Shown here: positions 48,001-58,948 of the stretch, one piece after another | Layout: the number at the start of each line of letters is the position of its first letter | Position numbering within the stretch: the stretch's first letter is position 1 | Notes under the pieces: generated by a model | Database searches by the model: none | The model's input: only the letters and a program-made list of their open reading frames with translations | Told to the model about the DNA's origin: nothing | Source: Medicago truncatula | Taxonomy: Eukaryota; Streptophyta; Magnoliopsida; Fabales; Fabaceae | Assembly (NCBI RefSeq): GCF_003473485.1 | Contig: NC_053045.1 | Span: forward strand, 41,706,494 to 41,770,493 | Direction of reading: 5' to 3' | DNA: 64,000 nucleotides | Position numbers and translations under genes: made by a program

Positions 48001-49546
48001 ATATGGGGGAATCCCAATTTCATTGACTGCTAAATAAGGATCTGGTGAAATGACAGAGCGGCATGCATAATTAACCCTTTTTCCCATCATTTTCTGGCGA
48101 AAGATGCCTTCCTTCTTGTCCAGCAACTGACATATTCCAGAAGCATCTTTTTGGCCTAGGCCAAACAGAAAGTAACATGAATTCAATGTAGGTAAAAGAA
48201 CTATTACCAAGAAATCTGAAATAGCTACTAAATAACATTGTTAGAATGATCCACAGGCTCATCTTATGGAATTGAAATTTTGTTTTCAAAAATATGTTAT
48301 TGACTTCTGGTTTCTTTGACAATTTGCATTTTACATTTTGTGATTAATTTTTCCTCCATCATTATATTATTTCTTCTTTTATATATTATTAAAAAAAAAA
48401 ATAGGAGATCCTTTTGCAATCATTACATACAAAATCATGTATACTTTCATTTGGTGTATTTGCTCTTTAACTAATTTAATTAGGTCAAATTTTAACTATC
48501 GACCAATTACAAGCCAACAAAAATACACAAAGCTCCACATTACTATTCCAAAATAAATTAAACAAAATGATACCAAATGAAACTCTTACTTCTTAGAGAA
48601 GTTTTATTGTCAAATAGGAGGTTTACAGATCCCTGAAGATCCTGCCACCGCCTTAGAATATAATATGCATCTGACTTGGTTCGATGGGCATCTGCCAAGG
48701 ATATGTTGGACTCTAAAACCTTACTCAACAGAACAGTTTGAGGATGCTCCGCCACCTACAAAAGACATTGAACAAGTAATTAAGCATAAGTAGGATGAAA
48801 TAATGACAAACTTTATGGGGTACAGACCCATCATATGGTCCACAATGGATCAGTCATCAGTCCATTTAGTATGCAATAAAAATAAGCCGTCTTAATTGCG
48901 GTACGCCCCTAGCTGCCTTAATTGTGCTAGGTGTGAGTAATAGAAACTGAAACCACCATTGATGAAGCTTGGGAGAAGTTAGTTAGAGTTTGTTAGAAGA
49001 GAGAGAAAGAGAGAAAGTGAGAGAAAATTGTATTCTGTTATTATTGATTGAATCTCACAAGTACAAGAGTATATATATAGATGAATAGGATAAGCTAGAG
49101 ATATGTGACACATGTCACAATCTAATTGGCTAGAGCTCAAGACTAATGAGCTAGTTACTTAACTGTTACAAACTTAACCTCATTCAACTATTACAAGCTT
49201 AATCTCTATCTATACTCTAACAGTGAGGGGATGGGTTTAGTTCCAAATTGTCTAAAGATGCAGCTTATTTAGTGCTTATAAGGCTTAGGCAGTCCTAGTG
49301 ATATAAGTCATTATTGTAAGATTAAGTTAAGCCCTACCTAAACTCGAATTCTTTTAAGGTATCAGCGCTTCACATCCAAGAGTGTAGCCCGAGGCATGAG
49401 GGGGTATCAGAAAGCCGCCTTAATTGGGTCATCCAAATTTAATTTGTTTACACTCCAGGCAAGTAGCCCTAGGTGTAAGGGTGATGAAAGGAATTTTTTT
49501 TAATTGCAATCTGCCCTTAGCCACCTTGAAAATTCAAGCCACCTCC

Positions 49547-49600
<54 letters not shown>

Positions 49601-51711
49601 CAACACACACACACAGGCGCGCATGCAACATAAATTGTTCTTCACACTACAAAAATTGGTTGGTCACAAATATTACTACATAATATTAAAAATAGATCAT
49701 AATAATATATCACATTTTGACAATTAAGTTACTGATGAAACTTAGAATATTTTATTCTAAAAATCAATAGGGCATTGGAACCTTAACCCCCACACCTGCC
49801 CCCATTAACTGTTGAAATTTGGGCTTAACTCATCCTTACGAAACCGGCTTGGAAGGTGAGGAGTGCCTCGTCTTTATAAACTCTTATCAAGAGTCCTATC
49901 TATCCAATGTGGGATTCGGGTTTTTCCCAATACACCCCCTCATGCCCAGCGTATTACACGCTGCCAAAACACTAAAGAAATTTTTATATCAACATTTTCG
50001 TATAGCCGTACTTACATTATCGCCCGCTTTCAATGGGGGGCGGAATTTGATTGGCGGAACGAAAATGTTTTCCAGAAAGAACATTGAGTGACCGGCTTTC
50101 TTTCCAAAACCTTGATCTTGAATGTCGCTGATATGCGAGCACAGCCTAGATTCATTTTTCCACAAAAGCTTTATCATTTCCTGAACCTATAATTTGAATA
50201 GTGAATTATTAAATCAAATGATCAATACACTTAAACTTGAAACACAAAGGAGCTATAGATAAAGTCAGTAAGCCAATGTTTCCAAGAAACTAACCTGCGA
50301 GGGTAGCAAAGATCCAGAAAGTGAAGATTGCTCAACAAGCTTAATGGACAATATTTGATTATTTCCATTACTATTTCCAGCACCACCAGAGGTAATATCC
50401 TCTTCATCGGCTTGAACATCTGCAGCTTTGGCTGATGAAATAACATTTGCTCTGGCTTGAACAGATGAGAGAGCTTTCTAGAACCATCAACCAGAGCCCA
50501 AATATGGAGAAGTGGAAGGAAAAGAAAAACAGGAATTAGACATTGCAGCAAGAAATACCTACAAGCTTGAAACTATGGACATGACAGTGTATCTTGTGGT
50601 ACAAATCATGTACACTTCATATGAAAATGCAATATGCACAATAAATTTAAGAACTTCACAATGTTCGAGTTTCAAACTTCTCATAGTCAAAACCCATGAT
50701 TTTTCATAATAATCACAGGTGACAAACTTGAACAACTTTTTTCTTTTCATACTTGAAAATTGGAACCATCAGAAACAATTAAAAATAAGAAGCAGAAAGG
50801 AGAGATTGGAGATTAAAGTATTTTACCACGTTGAAGCGTCCAAAGGTTGGTTTAGTAATTTTAGGACTGATGCATCCACAATTTAGACACTTCTTGTAGT
50901 CCTTCGCTAGAAACTCATATATAACAGACATTGCCTCGGAAAATTGAAGGGAGGTCCAACTTTCTCCCAGTTGCTCAGCACCACTCCATTGGCTATCATC
51001 ATCATCATCATCAACTGAATCAATGGTTTCATTTAGTTTAATTTCACCTAAACTTTTAGCCTTGCTAATATTCCCTTTCAAAATGAGCTCCAATTGGGAC
51101 GCACGCCTTTTCACCTTGAATCATAATCATGAGACGAGACGATGTGAACAATATATCTTATGACAAGCACAAAAACAATGAAGGAGAAATCAATATATAT
51201 TTACCTCATCCCTACTAGCCCTAAAATAGTGGCAAGAGAAACACGTTCTATTTAGAATTTTGCCAAGAAAAAGGAACATCAAAGGATTGTAGACAGGGGA
51301 AACGAGCTCAATATGACCAAAATGACCCGAGCAATGGTCTTTGGACATGCCACAGGATTCACAACTGCATCAAGGAATACAATAATAAATACAAGTTACA
51401 AAGCATGAAAATGATAATATGAATTGAGAATCGAGTACATACTTAGACCTATTGTCCAGTAAAGGACCGAAAGCAGGATCATATAAACCGCCGCGAACAG
51501 GATGACCGATGTTATTGCAGAGATTTGTATCGGTAACCTTGACGCGACTACTCTTAAGTAACTCTTCATTGGTTAGAAAACTGAAAGCCACCGATTCAAT
51601 GGCATTCGTTGCGCCCTGCGAAGAAGAAATGAATGATTAAGAAATTATTGAAGAAGAGAGATTGAATGAGTTTGTGGATGAGATGATTCAAACCTCGTTG
51701 GCGAGAGCCAT
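36031..51711 (-). CDS. NRPA1: RNA polymerase I largest subunit (NRPA1/RPA190)
   Basis: Twenty-one exons in transcript order: 51694-51711, 51443-51615, 51205-51364, 50827-51114, 50295-50477, 50016-50186, 48590-48755, 47974-48155, 46922-47185, 46403-46491, 46087-46234, 45449-45667, 44426-44740, 44185-44329, 42252-42460, 41598-41800, 39378-39576, 39028-39290, 38108-38248, 37269-38025, 36031-36624. All introns are GT-AG and every phase matches, giving 1628 residues, near the family's usual length. Hallmarks are the N-terminal zinc clamp ([17 protein letters not shown]), further CxxC pairs (CFSC, CLNC), and the catalytic loop NADFDGDE with Mg-binding D570, D572 and D574. Also present are the bridge helix/trigger loop region (GEPATQM then [14 protein letters not shown]), an acidic D/E-rich insert in exon 20, and the C-terminal jaw/cleft ([18 protein letters not shown]). 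It makes the 45S pre-rRNA in the nucleolus. Exon 1 encodes only MALANE. Introns hold many repeats. Confidence 0.95.
39780..40030. repeat. Retrotransposon-like fragment with a PBS-like motif in intron 16
   Basis: ACATGGTATCAAAGCC at about 39838 resembles the TGGTATCAGAGC primer-binding site for initiator Met tRNA used by many plant LTR elements. Flanking sequence (GGGCCCCACACATATTATATCC and GATCCCACATTAG) looks like common legume LTR/TRIM debris. No paired LTRs were found, so the call is tentative. Confidence 0.35.
41171..41272. repeat. Tandem duplication of about 43 bases in intron 16
   Basis: ATTTGATTTCATGAAGTGAT and the 25 bases after it (to 41213) recur from 41230 to 41272 with one substitution. 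The 59-base period suggests slippage or template switching. It lies in the intron before exon 16's neighbour and has no coding effect. Confidence 0.8.
41331..41503. mobile_element. MITE-like inverted repeat in intron 16
   Basis: The left part AGTATTGTCAAATATCGGCC ... GCGGTGGCAG and the right part ATGGTCCACCATCCACAATCGATAACACTGTATTTG are imperfect inverted copies around a centre near GGTGGCGCCATGGC. This is a diverged member of the short AGTGTTGTTAAATAG family also seen at 14360 and 44835. Confidence 0.45.
43400..43680. mobile_element. CTCCCTTCGTCTC-type MITE in intron 14
   Basis: The left end TACTCCCTTCGTCTCTAAAT pairs with the complement of the right end GAGACGGAGGGAGCA. The inner AATAATAGTC pairs with the complement of GACAATTATT. 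It is about 281 bases, non-coding, and sits in the large intron between exons 15 and 14 of the RNA polymerase I gene. Confidence 0.75.
44835..45000. mobile_element. MITE-like repeat in intron 12
   Basis: GGTGTTGTCAGACAACAGAG, CTATAGCTCTATAGTG and later TGTTGTTAAATAGAAGCTAT with a CCCAATTGAC end match the family at 14360-14552. It has imperfect inverted ends and is non-coding. Confidence 0.45.
47263..47643. repeat. Direct duplication of 179 bases in intron 8
   Basis: The segment 47263-47441 is repeated at 47465-47643 (offset 202) with no difference I could see over 179 bases. The 23-base spacer between the copies is itself a copy of an internal piece (ACACATCACAATATAGTAAA). That fragment therefore appears three times. 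It lies entirely within the intron between exons 8 and 9 of the RNA polymerase I gene. Confidence 0.93.
48938..49222 (-). mobile_element. Copia-like solo LTR in intron 6
   Basis: Read on the minus strand it begins TGTTAGAGTATAGATAGAG and contains a TATA box (CTATATATATA). Transcript-like CTTGTGAGATTCAATCAATAA and a pyrimidine-rich tail follow, and it ends near GTTTCTATTA. GTGAG flanks both sides (48933-48937 and 49223-49227). Joining the flanks restores GCTAGGTGTGAGGGGATG, similar to a related sequence near 49470. This fits a solo LTR with a 5-bp target duplication. The usual terminal CA is not clear. Confidence 0.65.
49553..49616. repeat. Compound (TA)n-(GA)n-(CA)n microsatellite
   Basis: A TA run of about 28 bases is followed directly by about 18 bases of GA and then a CA run. 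It lies in the 1.26 kb intron 6 of the RNA polymerase I gene. A compound repeat of this kind is likely to be polymorphic. Confidence 0.9.
49795..49960. repeat. LTR/TRIM-like legume repeat in intron 6
   Basis: GGGCTTAACTCATCCTTACG, AAACCGGCTTGGAAGGTGAG, CTTTATAAACTC and CCAATGTGGGATTCGGG resemble a very common legume repeat with a tRNA-like phrase and an LTR-type tail. Boundaries and class are not resolved. Confidence 0.4.
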
Positions 51712-52051
51712 GTTGATGCTGCTCAGAAGGAAGAAGAAGAAGAAGAAGAAGAAAAGAGTTCAGAGAAAGAGCACGACGGCTGAAGTAGGGTTTAAGGATT
51801 GTGGTGATTCGGTGACAAAATCACTTTTTTGCTTGTTTTTATTTTATTTATTCGCGTTTCAGAATGTGAACTAGTTTAATTTTTATTTTATTTTTAGGAC
51901 AACTTTTTAATTTAATAAAATATAAGTTATCTTATGCATTTTAGGACAACAAATGTAACCAAAAAAAATATTATGCATTTTTTTTATTGTTTTGTAATGT
52001 TAAATAAAAAATTATTTTAAATCAAAATATAATATACACCTATTTTTTTGT

Positions 52052-52089
<38 letters not shown>

Positions 52090-52527
52090 AATTAAATTAA
52101 AAACTTATTTATCAATAACTATTTATCAAATCATCTTAAATGCATTTGTAAATTAACAATTTGTGTCGCTTTAATTTATTACACTATGTGCCCCAAATAA
52201 AATCTATATAGAGGTTTAATAGATTTTTTTTGGTAGTGTTCGGAGTTCGAACCTTTAACCTTGCATATATTATATAGTGTCTTACCAACTGAGTTAAGTT
52301 CGTAGGACAGAGATTCATCATATTTATTACTATGATCGGAAACGTGGTTTTTCAACAAAAAAAAAACTTGAATCGTTGCATAATTAGATTAATTCTTATT
52401 CAAAAACCTAACTTAGTTGCAAAACATAAAAACGTTGGCAAAAACTATGATCAAATACTTAAATCTTGATTGAAAATGAGTTCAATTAGAGTTTTAACTA
52501 TTACAACGATTATTTAACACAATCTTA
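51712..52527. other. RNA polymerase I subunit promoter side and AT-rich spacer
   Basis: The first about 150 bases right of the start codon are the leader, including an (AAG)n tract at 51730-51756. After that the sequence is AT-rich, with an (AT)n run at 52057-52085 and a SINE-like fragment at 52229-52303. No gene is seen. Confidence 0.5.
52229..52303 (-). repeat. tRNA-derived SINE-like fragment
   Basis: On the minus strand it reads ACTTAACTCAGTTGGTAAG, then TGCAAGGTTAAAGGTTCGAA (a good B box) and then ACTACC before an A-rich tail. It matches the fragment at 11478-11566 in layout. It is a tRNA-like retroposon. Confidence 0.55.
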
Positions 52528-53318
52528 GGTAGTGTTTGGCCCAGCTTATTTCTGACTTTTCTACACAATAAAAGGAGAAGTTGGACCAAACACATTTCTT
52601 GAGAAGCACTTAATATAAAAAGTTGCTTATTTTTATAGTGTAAAATACACAAATAAAGTAGTTTTGCTAAAGTTGTTGAAACTAACTTCTAAAAGTTCTC
52701 GGCAACTTTTTTCTATGTATTCCCCTTCGAATCCTATTGAGCACGTTTATTTTTCATTTTAATTGATTTTTCAGACGGCATGCATGTGCTCTTCAATTGC
52801 TAATTGCTATGTATTATTTTTTGTTTGTTTTGAATTTTAATTTTTTATATTGTTTAGTAATATATATAAGGAATTTTTTCTTTCATTTTTAAATATTTTA
52901 ATAGTTATTAGATCTTAACAAGGCATTTTTATCCAAAAAAGAATCATAAGTGAGGTAATCGTTTATGAAATATCTTCAAAAATTACTTAAAATCATAATG
53001 TATGAATTTTTAATTTTTATATATCTTAATCACCCCTTTATCTATAATATTTTAAAAAAAATTGTTTCATTTTCCCCTAAAAAAATGATTGTTTCTTTTA
53101 AATATATTTATTTATTTAATAATTTCTTTTGAAATATGAACTTTCTTAAAAATAAATCATTTAAATAAAAATATTATCAAACACTTGAACATAAAATATA
53201 TTTTGAAATAAAAAGTAGCATTTACCAAACAACTTTAACTTCATTTCTAAAGCTCATATTTTTAACTTTAAGTTTAAAGTAGTTTCTATGCCTCAAAAAA
53301 GTTGGGTCAAACACACCC
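52528..53318. mobile_element. Tourist/PIF-Harbinger-like element
   Basis: The left end GGTAGTGTTTGGCCCAGC pairs with the complement of the right end, GGGTGTGTTTGACCCAAC. TTA flanks both ends (52525-52527 and 53319-53321). A 3-bp TTA duplication with GG(G)TGTGTTTGG-type ends is typical of Tourist/Harbinger elements. The interior is AT-rich and has no transposase. Confidence 0.68.
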
Positions 53319-53490
53319 TTAGTGTGACAACGATTAAGTAATGCTACAGTAAGCAAATTTACATACAATAAATCACTATGAGCTAAATTATGTAATTTAT
53401 GAACAAATCAAATAAATTTTGCATGATTGTAGAGATATGCACCTAAATCAATATGCTTGCGTAAAAACAAAATCTTTAACAAGAAATCTA

Positions 53491-53755
53491 GTAGTCCCTC
53501 CGTCCCTGAATAAGTGACCTATTTGACCATTTCACACAGATTCAGAAAAGTGTAAAGATGGAAGAAAGAGAGTGATACTTTTACTGAGTTGCCCTTGTCA
53601 TCATTTTGAAACTTTTTCACTTTTAAATAATGATTACTTTCTTTGTTCCACTACAAACTTTAATATGGGGACCACAAAAGTATTTATAAGAGGTAAATCT
53701 GTCAAATTTTACTTAGAAATCTGAGAAGGTCAAGTATTATAGAACAAATATTTTT
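53491..53755. mobile_element. CTCCGTCCCTGAATAAGTGAC-type MITE
   Basis: The left end TAGTCCCTCCGTCCCTGAAT is clear. The right end is degraded but shows an inverted AAGGTCAAGTATTATAG counterpart to CTGAATAAGTGACCT. It is non-coding. Confidence 0.5.
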
Positions 53756-54328
53756 TACAAATTGGATTTGTAACCTTAGAAAGTTTTTTGTGGCCTAATT
53801 CAATTTCCTCACAATGTGAGAGAATTTCTTCATATTCCACCGTAAGTGTTTAAATGTTTGATTACAAGCAGAAAATCCTTGAGCCTTATTATCCTAAACA
53901 CCTTCTGAATCAATTGCCTTCAACTTGTGTTGAATCATGCAAACCTCAAATTTTGAATCACTTTAAAATACGGCCTTGTTCTTCAACTTGAACAGTTACA
54001 AATCCAATTTTGAAGACTTCAAATTTAAATCTTCAATCTATGATCGATCCAGCCTATTTCATAGCTTGAAGAACACACAACCTAAAACCCTTGAAAATCC
54101 TAATCTAGGTGAAAACAAATGGTTTTCTTTCTTTCAACCTATGCGCAATCGAACAACTTTCACTTTCAGACTAAAAAATTTGAACACTCGTTGTACATTG
54201 AAGTCCTATCTAAGTCTACGAGGGAGAAGATAAAAGTTAAACCTCGACGAATGGGTGAATGAGGTTTACATAGGAAAACGAATGAAAAATTAATTATGAT
54301 ACATCAAAACTTCAAAAAAAATCGTGGG

Positions 54329-54560
54329 CATGATTCAACTCATAATATTGATGATTTGAATCAATATTTTTTTTATGAAGTTGATTTGAATCACCATATA
54401 GTTGATTCGAGTCACAAGTGTTTTAGGTGTCTAAGAACCAACTTTAATCGAGTGATTCAAATCATTATTTTGAATCAACATATCCACTTGGTTGATTGAA
54501 ATCACCCTTTAACATGATCTGAATCACCATTCATCGTGATTCAAATCACGAACGAAATTA
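54329..54560. repeat. Block of GATTCAAATCA-like motifs
   Basis: At least eight near-palindromic units of the form GATTYRAATCA, in either orientation and spaced irregularly, lie within about 230 bases (for example 54333, 54357, 54382, 54404, 54450, 54470, 54497, 54538). They are too dense for chance. The repeat is degenerate, of unknown origin, and may be part of an old LTR. Confidence 0.5.
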
Positions 54561-55511
54561 AAAAAGACTCGAGGCTTAAATACACCATTAATGATTTATT
54601 TATTTTGAAATGACCAATATTAGTAATTAGTTGTTAGATTACTTTTTTTCCTTCGTCCAGGTTTGAACCCAAGACCTTAAACTCATTATCCCTTAGCTCA
54701 AATCAGTTGAACTACTCAACCCCTATACATCATTAATGAACATGTCATGTCGCAACAATGACCCAAAAATGGGATGGGTGGAAAATTCAGAAAATAGAGA
54801 ACATGGGACTAAACAATCAGTTTTTTAAATGGGAAGAAAAAAGCTTAATTAATTTTTTTTTAAATAGGGGACTAAAACTACATTTAAGTCAAACTTATTC
54901 TAATGCATGTTTGAAAAATAATTATCTCAAAGGTTACGATGATTTTTTTGAAGAGAATGATGCTTATAGCGTTTTATTAGTAAGAAACTAAGTTATACAT
55001 ATTGATATATCAATATAAGTAATGAAACTAACCGAAAATGTGGCTACCCCTATTAACGTTTGACCAACTTTATTTGTCTGTCTTCAACTACATTCAACAT
55101 GAACATTTATGTATTGAGATGCAAAGCTACGTCTACAAACTGATATAACATATCCAATTCCGTAGCATTTTCTCAAATGTTAAAATGATTTAATAAGACA
55201 TGATTGTAATACATTTTCATGGATTTTAAACTTATGCATGTTTCCAATCTAGTTTTATTTGATCTTAAGACATTGAGAATTATTGATAAAGACATACTTA
55301 CATCATCTAATCTAAACTTAGATTTAACAACACTCAAAACAAACCAAGCCATATTTTAGGAAACAACTATGTGGAGTTATGGTGGTGTCAGAGACTCTAA
55401 TTACAGAGGTTTCTTGTTGCAACAAAAAACAACTGCATATCCATAATCTCTATAAGACTACAATTGAACTTTTTAAGTACATTTTTTTTAGGAAAACTTT
55501 TTTAAATGCAT

Positions 55512-55783
55512 TTAGAGCCCGTTTATTATAGATTTTTTAAGAAAAAAAACCATTTTTTTTAAGAAAATAATCACTTTTAACAATGTTGCATCCGTTTATT
55601 TTAGCTTTTTAAAGAAATCAGAATCTAAAAAAATTTAAAAACAGTTTCAAATGAGGAGCTGCTCTTATAAAAAAAAAATAGAGGAGAGAGAAAATATGTA
55701 TTAAAAGATTGAACTAATTTTGTAACAAAAAATCGCTTTTATGTCAAAATCACTTTTATTTTAATACATGACAAACGGACCCT
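55512..55783. mobile_element. Small MITE with CCCGTTTATT-like ends
   Basis: GAGCCCGTTTATTATAG at the left pairs with the complement of ACATGACAAACGGACCC at the right. Inside, AATAATCACTTTTAAC and the CAAAATCACTTTTATT region are repeated. It is a Tourist/hAT-like miniature element; no clean target duplication was found. Confidence 0.4.
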
Positions 55784-56392
55784 TGAACCAACACTTTTAA
55801 ACGTGGATCGAACATGTCGATTTAATCAGTTAAATTGGAAATCGACCATTTTGTGAGTTTGTTCAATTTATTTTGAATTATAGTCTAATTGAACTGGATC
55901 AAACCGTGTTGAACCACAATTGATCCATAAATGTTTGACTTTTTTTTTTACTATTTACTACTACTTTTGTATGTTTGTTTATTAGTCATTCAAGGCAACC
56001 AAAATTAAACCAATTAAACATAACTCCCAAACGTCGTAGGTTTCAGTTTTTTTTTAAAGGCACTTGTCAAAGGAAAATAAAAGTAATTAGTTTACATTCA
56101 ACAAATTTTTAACTTTTAAAAGTTAAATTTATTATTTTTCATAATTTTTCAATACAATATTTATATTTTTGTCCTCTTAACCAATACCTTAAGGACATTC
56201 TTTAACATTTCATTTTTTAAAACATCGATGTTCCTGAAGAAGTTTTATAGTGGCTTGAGCTAAAAGACCAAAAGAATTATATGCAGAAGGTCTAGAGTTC
56301 AATCAATTGTTTACTACTCCTCACAAAACTAACTACTAAAATTTATCCATATAAAAAAACACCAATTTAAATAGTAAAATATGCGACTTATC

Positions 56393-56408
56393 AAACACTA
56401 CACGATGG
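56393..56408 (+). repeat. LINE target-site duplication, left copy
   Basis: AAACACTACACGATGG directly precedes the first LINE-derived base. The identical 16 bases occur at 59023-59038. Confidence 0.95.
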
Positions 56409-58948
56409 GCAGTTTATGCAATATCATCTACAAAATCATTACTAAAGTTTTGGTCCAGCGTCTCAGACCTATTCTTAATAATATTATAGGCCCTTACCAA
56501 AGCAGCTTTCTGCCTGGTAGGGGAACTTCTGATAATTCCATTGTTTTGCAGGAAATTATTCATTACATGAGAAGATCTAAGAAGAAAAAAGGATTTGTGG
56601 CGTTTAAGCTTGACCTTGAGAAAGCCTTTGATAATGTTAATTGGGATTTTCTTAATTTTTGCTTGCAGGATTTTGGTTTCCCAGACATCACCATCAAGCT
56701 CATCATGCATTGTGTTTCCTCATCTACATACTCTATACTGTGGAATGGAAACAAAATGCCTCCTTTCAAGCCTTCACACAGTCTCAGACAGGGTGATCCT
56801 CTATCACCATATCTCTTTATTCTTTGTATGGAGAAACTCTCTCTCGCTATCAGCAACGCTGTTTTTCAAGGAGATTGGGAACCAATCCAAATCACAGGCA
56901 CAGGGCCCCAAGTATCTCACCTTCTTTTTGCAGATGACGTCCTACTCTTCATCAAAGCTAGAAATTCTCAGCTTAGATTTGTTACAGATTTATTTGATAG
57001 GTTCAGTAAGGCGTCCGGGTTGAAGATTAATCTATCAGAGTCCAGAGCCTTTTATTCGACAGGAACTCCTCAAAGGAAAATAAATAGCCTCACTGCTATA
57101 TCTGGCATCCGAAGCACTACTGCATTTGACAAGTATCTTGGTTTCCCCATCTTGAAAGGGCGACCTAAGCGGAGCGATTTTCATTTCATCATAGAAAAAA
57201 TGCAAAACAGGTTGGCTTCATGGAAAAACAGACTTCTCAATAAAACAGGGAGATTGGCTCTCGCTAACTCTGTGTTATCATTCATTCCTACATATTTCAT
57301 GCAAATTTATTGGCTGCCTCAGAGCATATGTGATAGCATAGACCAAACTGCAAGAAACTTCATCTGGCGTGGCACTACTAATAAGGGAATCCACTTGGTA
57401 AATTGGCAGAAAATTTCGCAACCCAAGAATCTTGGTGGATTGGGCATTCGAGCAGCTAGAGAAGCAAATACTAGTCTTCTTGGTAAACTGGTATGGGACA
57501 TGGTTCAGTCTACAAATAAATTATGGGTGTCCCTCCTTTCAAACAAATACACAAGCGGCCACAACACCCTTCACGCTAGCTCCACTAGCAATAGCTCCCC
57601 AACTTGGTCTTCAATTATTCGCGCAAAAAATATTCTCAAGGATGGGTACACTTGGCGTATTGGTTCGGGTTCCTCTTCCTTTTGGTTCAGCAATTGGAGC
57701 TCTCTCGGTCCTATTGGTAACTATGTACCAGTTATTGATATTCATGACCTCCATCTATCTGTTAAAGATGTTCTTTCCGCTTCTGGTAGCCGTACTCAGG
57801 TTCTCTACACCAACCTCCCATTAGCTGTAGAGAATCACATCAACAATTTTCACATCCACTTTAATGACAACATTGAGGATGCGTTAATTTGGTCTCAAAA
57901 CAAAAATGGTACTTATTCTACAAAAAGCGGCTTCCATTGGCTTCTCACCTTCAGAGTCCCGACAGCTGATATCATCCCTCACCCCTCTTGGTCTTGGATT
58001 TGGAATTTGCAGGTTCCGGAAAAGTACAAGTTTCTCATTTGGCTCGCTTGTCAAAATGTTGTACCAACTCTTTCATTGCTCCACCGTAGAAACATAGCGC
58101 CATCTCCCACCTGTGCTCGATGCGGAGAAGAAGATGAAACCTTCCTGCACTGTGTCAGGGACTGTCATTTTTCTAGAAGCATATGGCAGAAAATCGGGTT
58201 TACAGGTAATAATTTCTTCACAGCTACATCAGCTCACGATTGGTTCAAGATCGGTATGTCCAGCTCCCTCCCAGATATCTTTTTCGGTGGTCTTTGGTGG
58301 GCTTGGAGACACCGTAACTTAATGTGCCTTAATAATGAAACAATTTCTCTTTTTCGGTTGTGCAACAATATCGTTTCAGCAGCTACAGATATCAAGTCTG
58401 CCTTTGATAGCGAGGAAAATGTGAACCATTCTGACCGTTTCGTGAAATGGAACAACAGAAATCACCATGACCATATTCTTAATGTGGATGGCAGCTGCTT
58501 AGGCACTCCCTCACGCACCGGTTACGGTGGTATTCTCCGCAATAGTGCAGGCTTGTTCATATCAGGTTTTTCTGGTTTCATCCCAAATTCGACGGACATA
58601 TTGCAAGCCGAGCTAACCGCAATTCACCAAGGTTTGCATATGGTTATTGATTCGAATATGAATGACGTCATGTGCTACTCGGATTCACTTCTTGCAGTTA
58701 ATCTTATTATGAATGACACTCCGAGATATCACACCTACGCCGTCCTCATTCAGAACATAAAGGATTTGCTTAATGTTCGAAATATCACTCTCCATCACAC
58801 ATTAAGAGAGGGGAACCAATGTGCGGATTTCTTTGCCAAGTTGGGTGCTAATTCAGATGTTCATCTTGTCGTCCACCAATCACCGCCAGCTGACCTCCTC
58901 CCTCTGCTTAGAGCGGATGCTATAGGCACTGTCTTTATTAGGAGATAG
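56408..58948 (+). CDS. LINE ORF2 fragment: reverse transcriptase plus RNase H
   Basis: The open frame could start at an ATG at 56381, but that ATG and the first nine codons come from the target DNA; LINE-derived coding begins at SLCNIIYK. Numbering from 56381 (855 codons), motifs in order are GYQSSFLPGRGTSDN-like entry (PYQSSFLPGRG), D78 of FKLDLEKAFD (motif A), RQGDPLSPYLF (motif B), D185-D186 of LLFADDVLLF (motif C), and LGFPILKGR and GRLALANSVL in the thumb. Next is a zf-RVT segment (CARCGEEDETFLHC) and a C-terminal RNase H with D703, E744, D768 and D816 all present (NVDGSCLG; AEL; SDS; CADFFAKLG). It copies RNA into DNA and degrades the RNA strand in intact family members. Here it lacks the endonuclease and its own promoter, so it is probably inactive. 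It is a fragment, not a host gene. Confidence 0.93.
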   Translation, partial: GSLCNIIYKIITKVLVQRLRPILNNIIGPYQSSFLPGRGTSDNSIVLQEIIHYMRRSKKKKGFVAFKLDLEKAFDNVNWDFLNFCLQDFGFPDITIKLIMHCVSSSTYSILWNGNKMPPFKPSHSLRQGDPLSPYLFILCMEKLSLAISNAVFQGDWEPIQITGTGPQVSHLLFADDVLLFIKARNSQLRFVTDLFDRFSKASGLKINLSESRAFYSTGTPQRKINSLTAISGIRSTTAFDKYLGFPILKGRPKRSDFHFIIEKMQNRLASWKNRLLNKTGRLALANSVLSFIPTYFMQIYWLPQSICDSIDQTARNFIWRGTTNKGIHLVNWQKISQPKNLGGLGIRAAREANTSLLGKLVWDMVQSTNKLWVSLLSNKYTSGHNTLHASSTSNSSPTWSSIIRAKNILKDGYTWRIGSGSSSFWFSNWSSLGPIGNYVPVIDIHDLHLSVKDVLSASGSRTQVLYTNLPLAVENHINNFHIHFNDNIEDALIWSQNKNGTYSTKSGFHWLLTFRVPTADIIPHPSWSWIWNLQVPEKYKFLIWLACQNVVPTLSLLHRRNIAPSPTCARCGEEDETFLHCVRDCHFSRSIWQKIGFTGNNFFTATSAHDWFKIGMSSSLPDIFFGGLWWAWRHRNLMCLNNETISLFRLCNNIVSAATDIKSAFDSEENVNHSDRFVKWNNRNHHDHILNVDGSCLGTPSRTGYGGILRNSAGLFISGFSGFIPNSTDILQAELTAIHQGLHMVIDSNMNDVMCYSDSLLAVNLIMNDTPRYHTYAVLIQNIKDLLNVRNITLHHTLREGNQCADFFAKLGANSDVHLVVHQSPPADLLPLLRADAIGTVFIRR

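Larger units (their letters stand above)
53322..56392. other. Repeat-rich spacer left of the LINE
   Basis: About 3 kb without a supported gene. It contains a CTCCGTCCC-type MITE (53491-53755), a block rich in GATTCAAATCA motifs (54329-54560), a B-box-like phrase (GGTTTGAACCC at 54660) and a small MITE (about 55512-55783). The frames at 53976-54233 and 54758-54991 show no protein family features. Confidence 0.45.

Noticed and set aside
53976..54991. Two plus-strand frames of 85 and 77 codons
   Set aside because: Low-complexity, Asn/Phe/Lys-rich translations of AT-rich repeat DNA with no domain features.
56381..56407. ATG at 56381 as the real start of the RT protein
   Set aside because: The first nine codons lie in target DNA and the target-site duplication; the LINE sequence starts at 56409, so this is a chance fusion.
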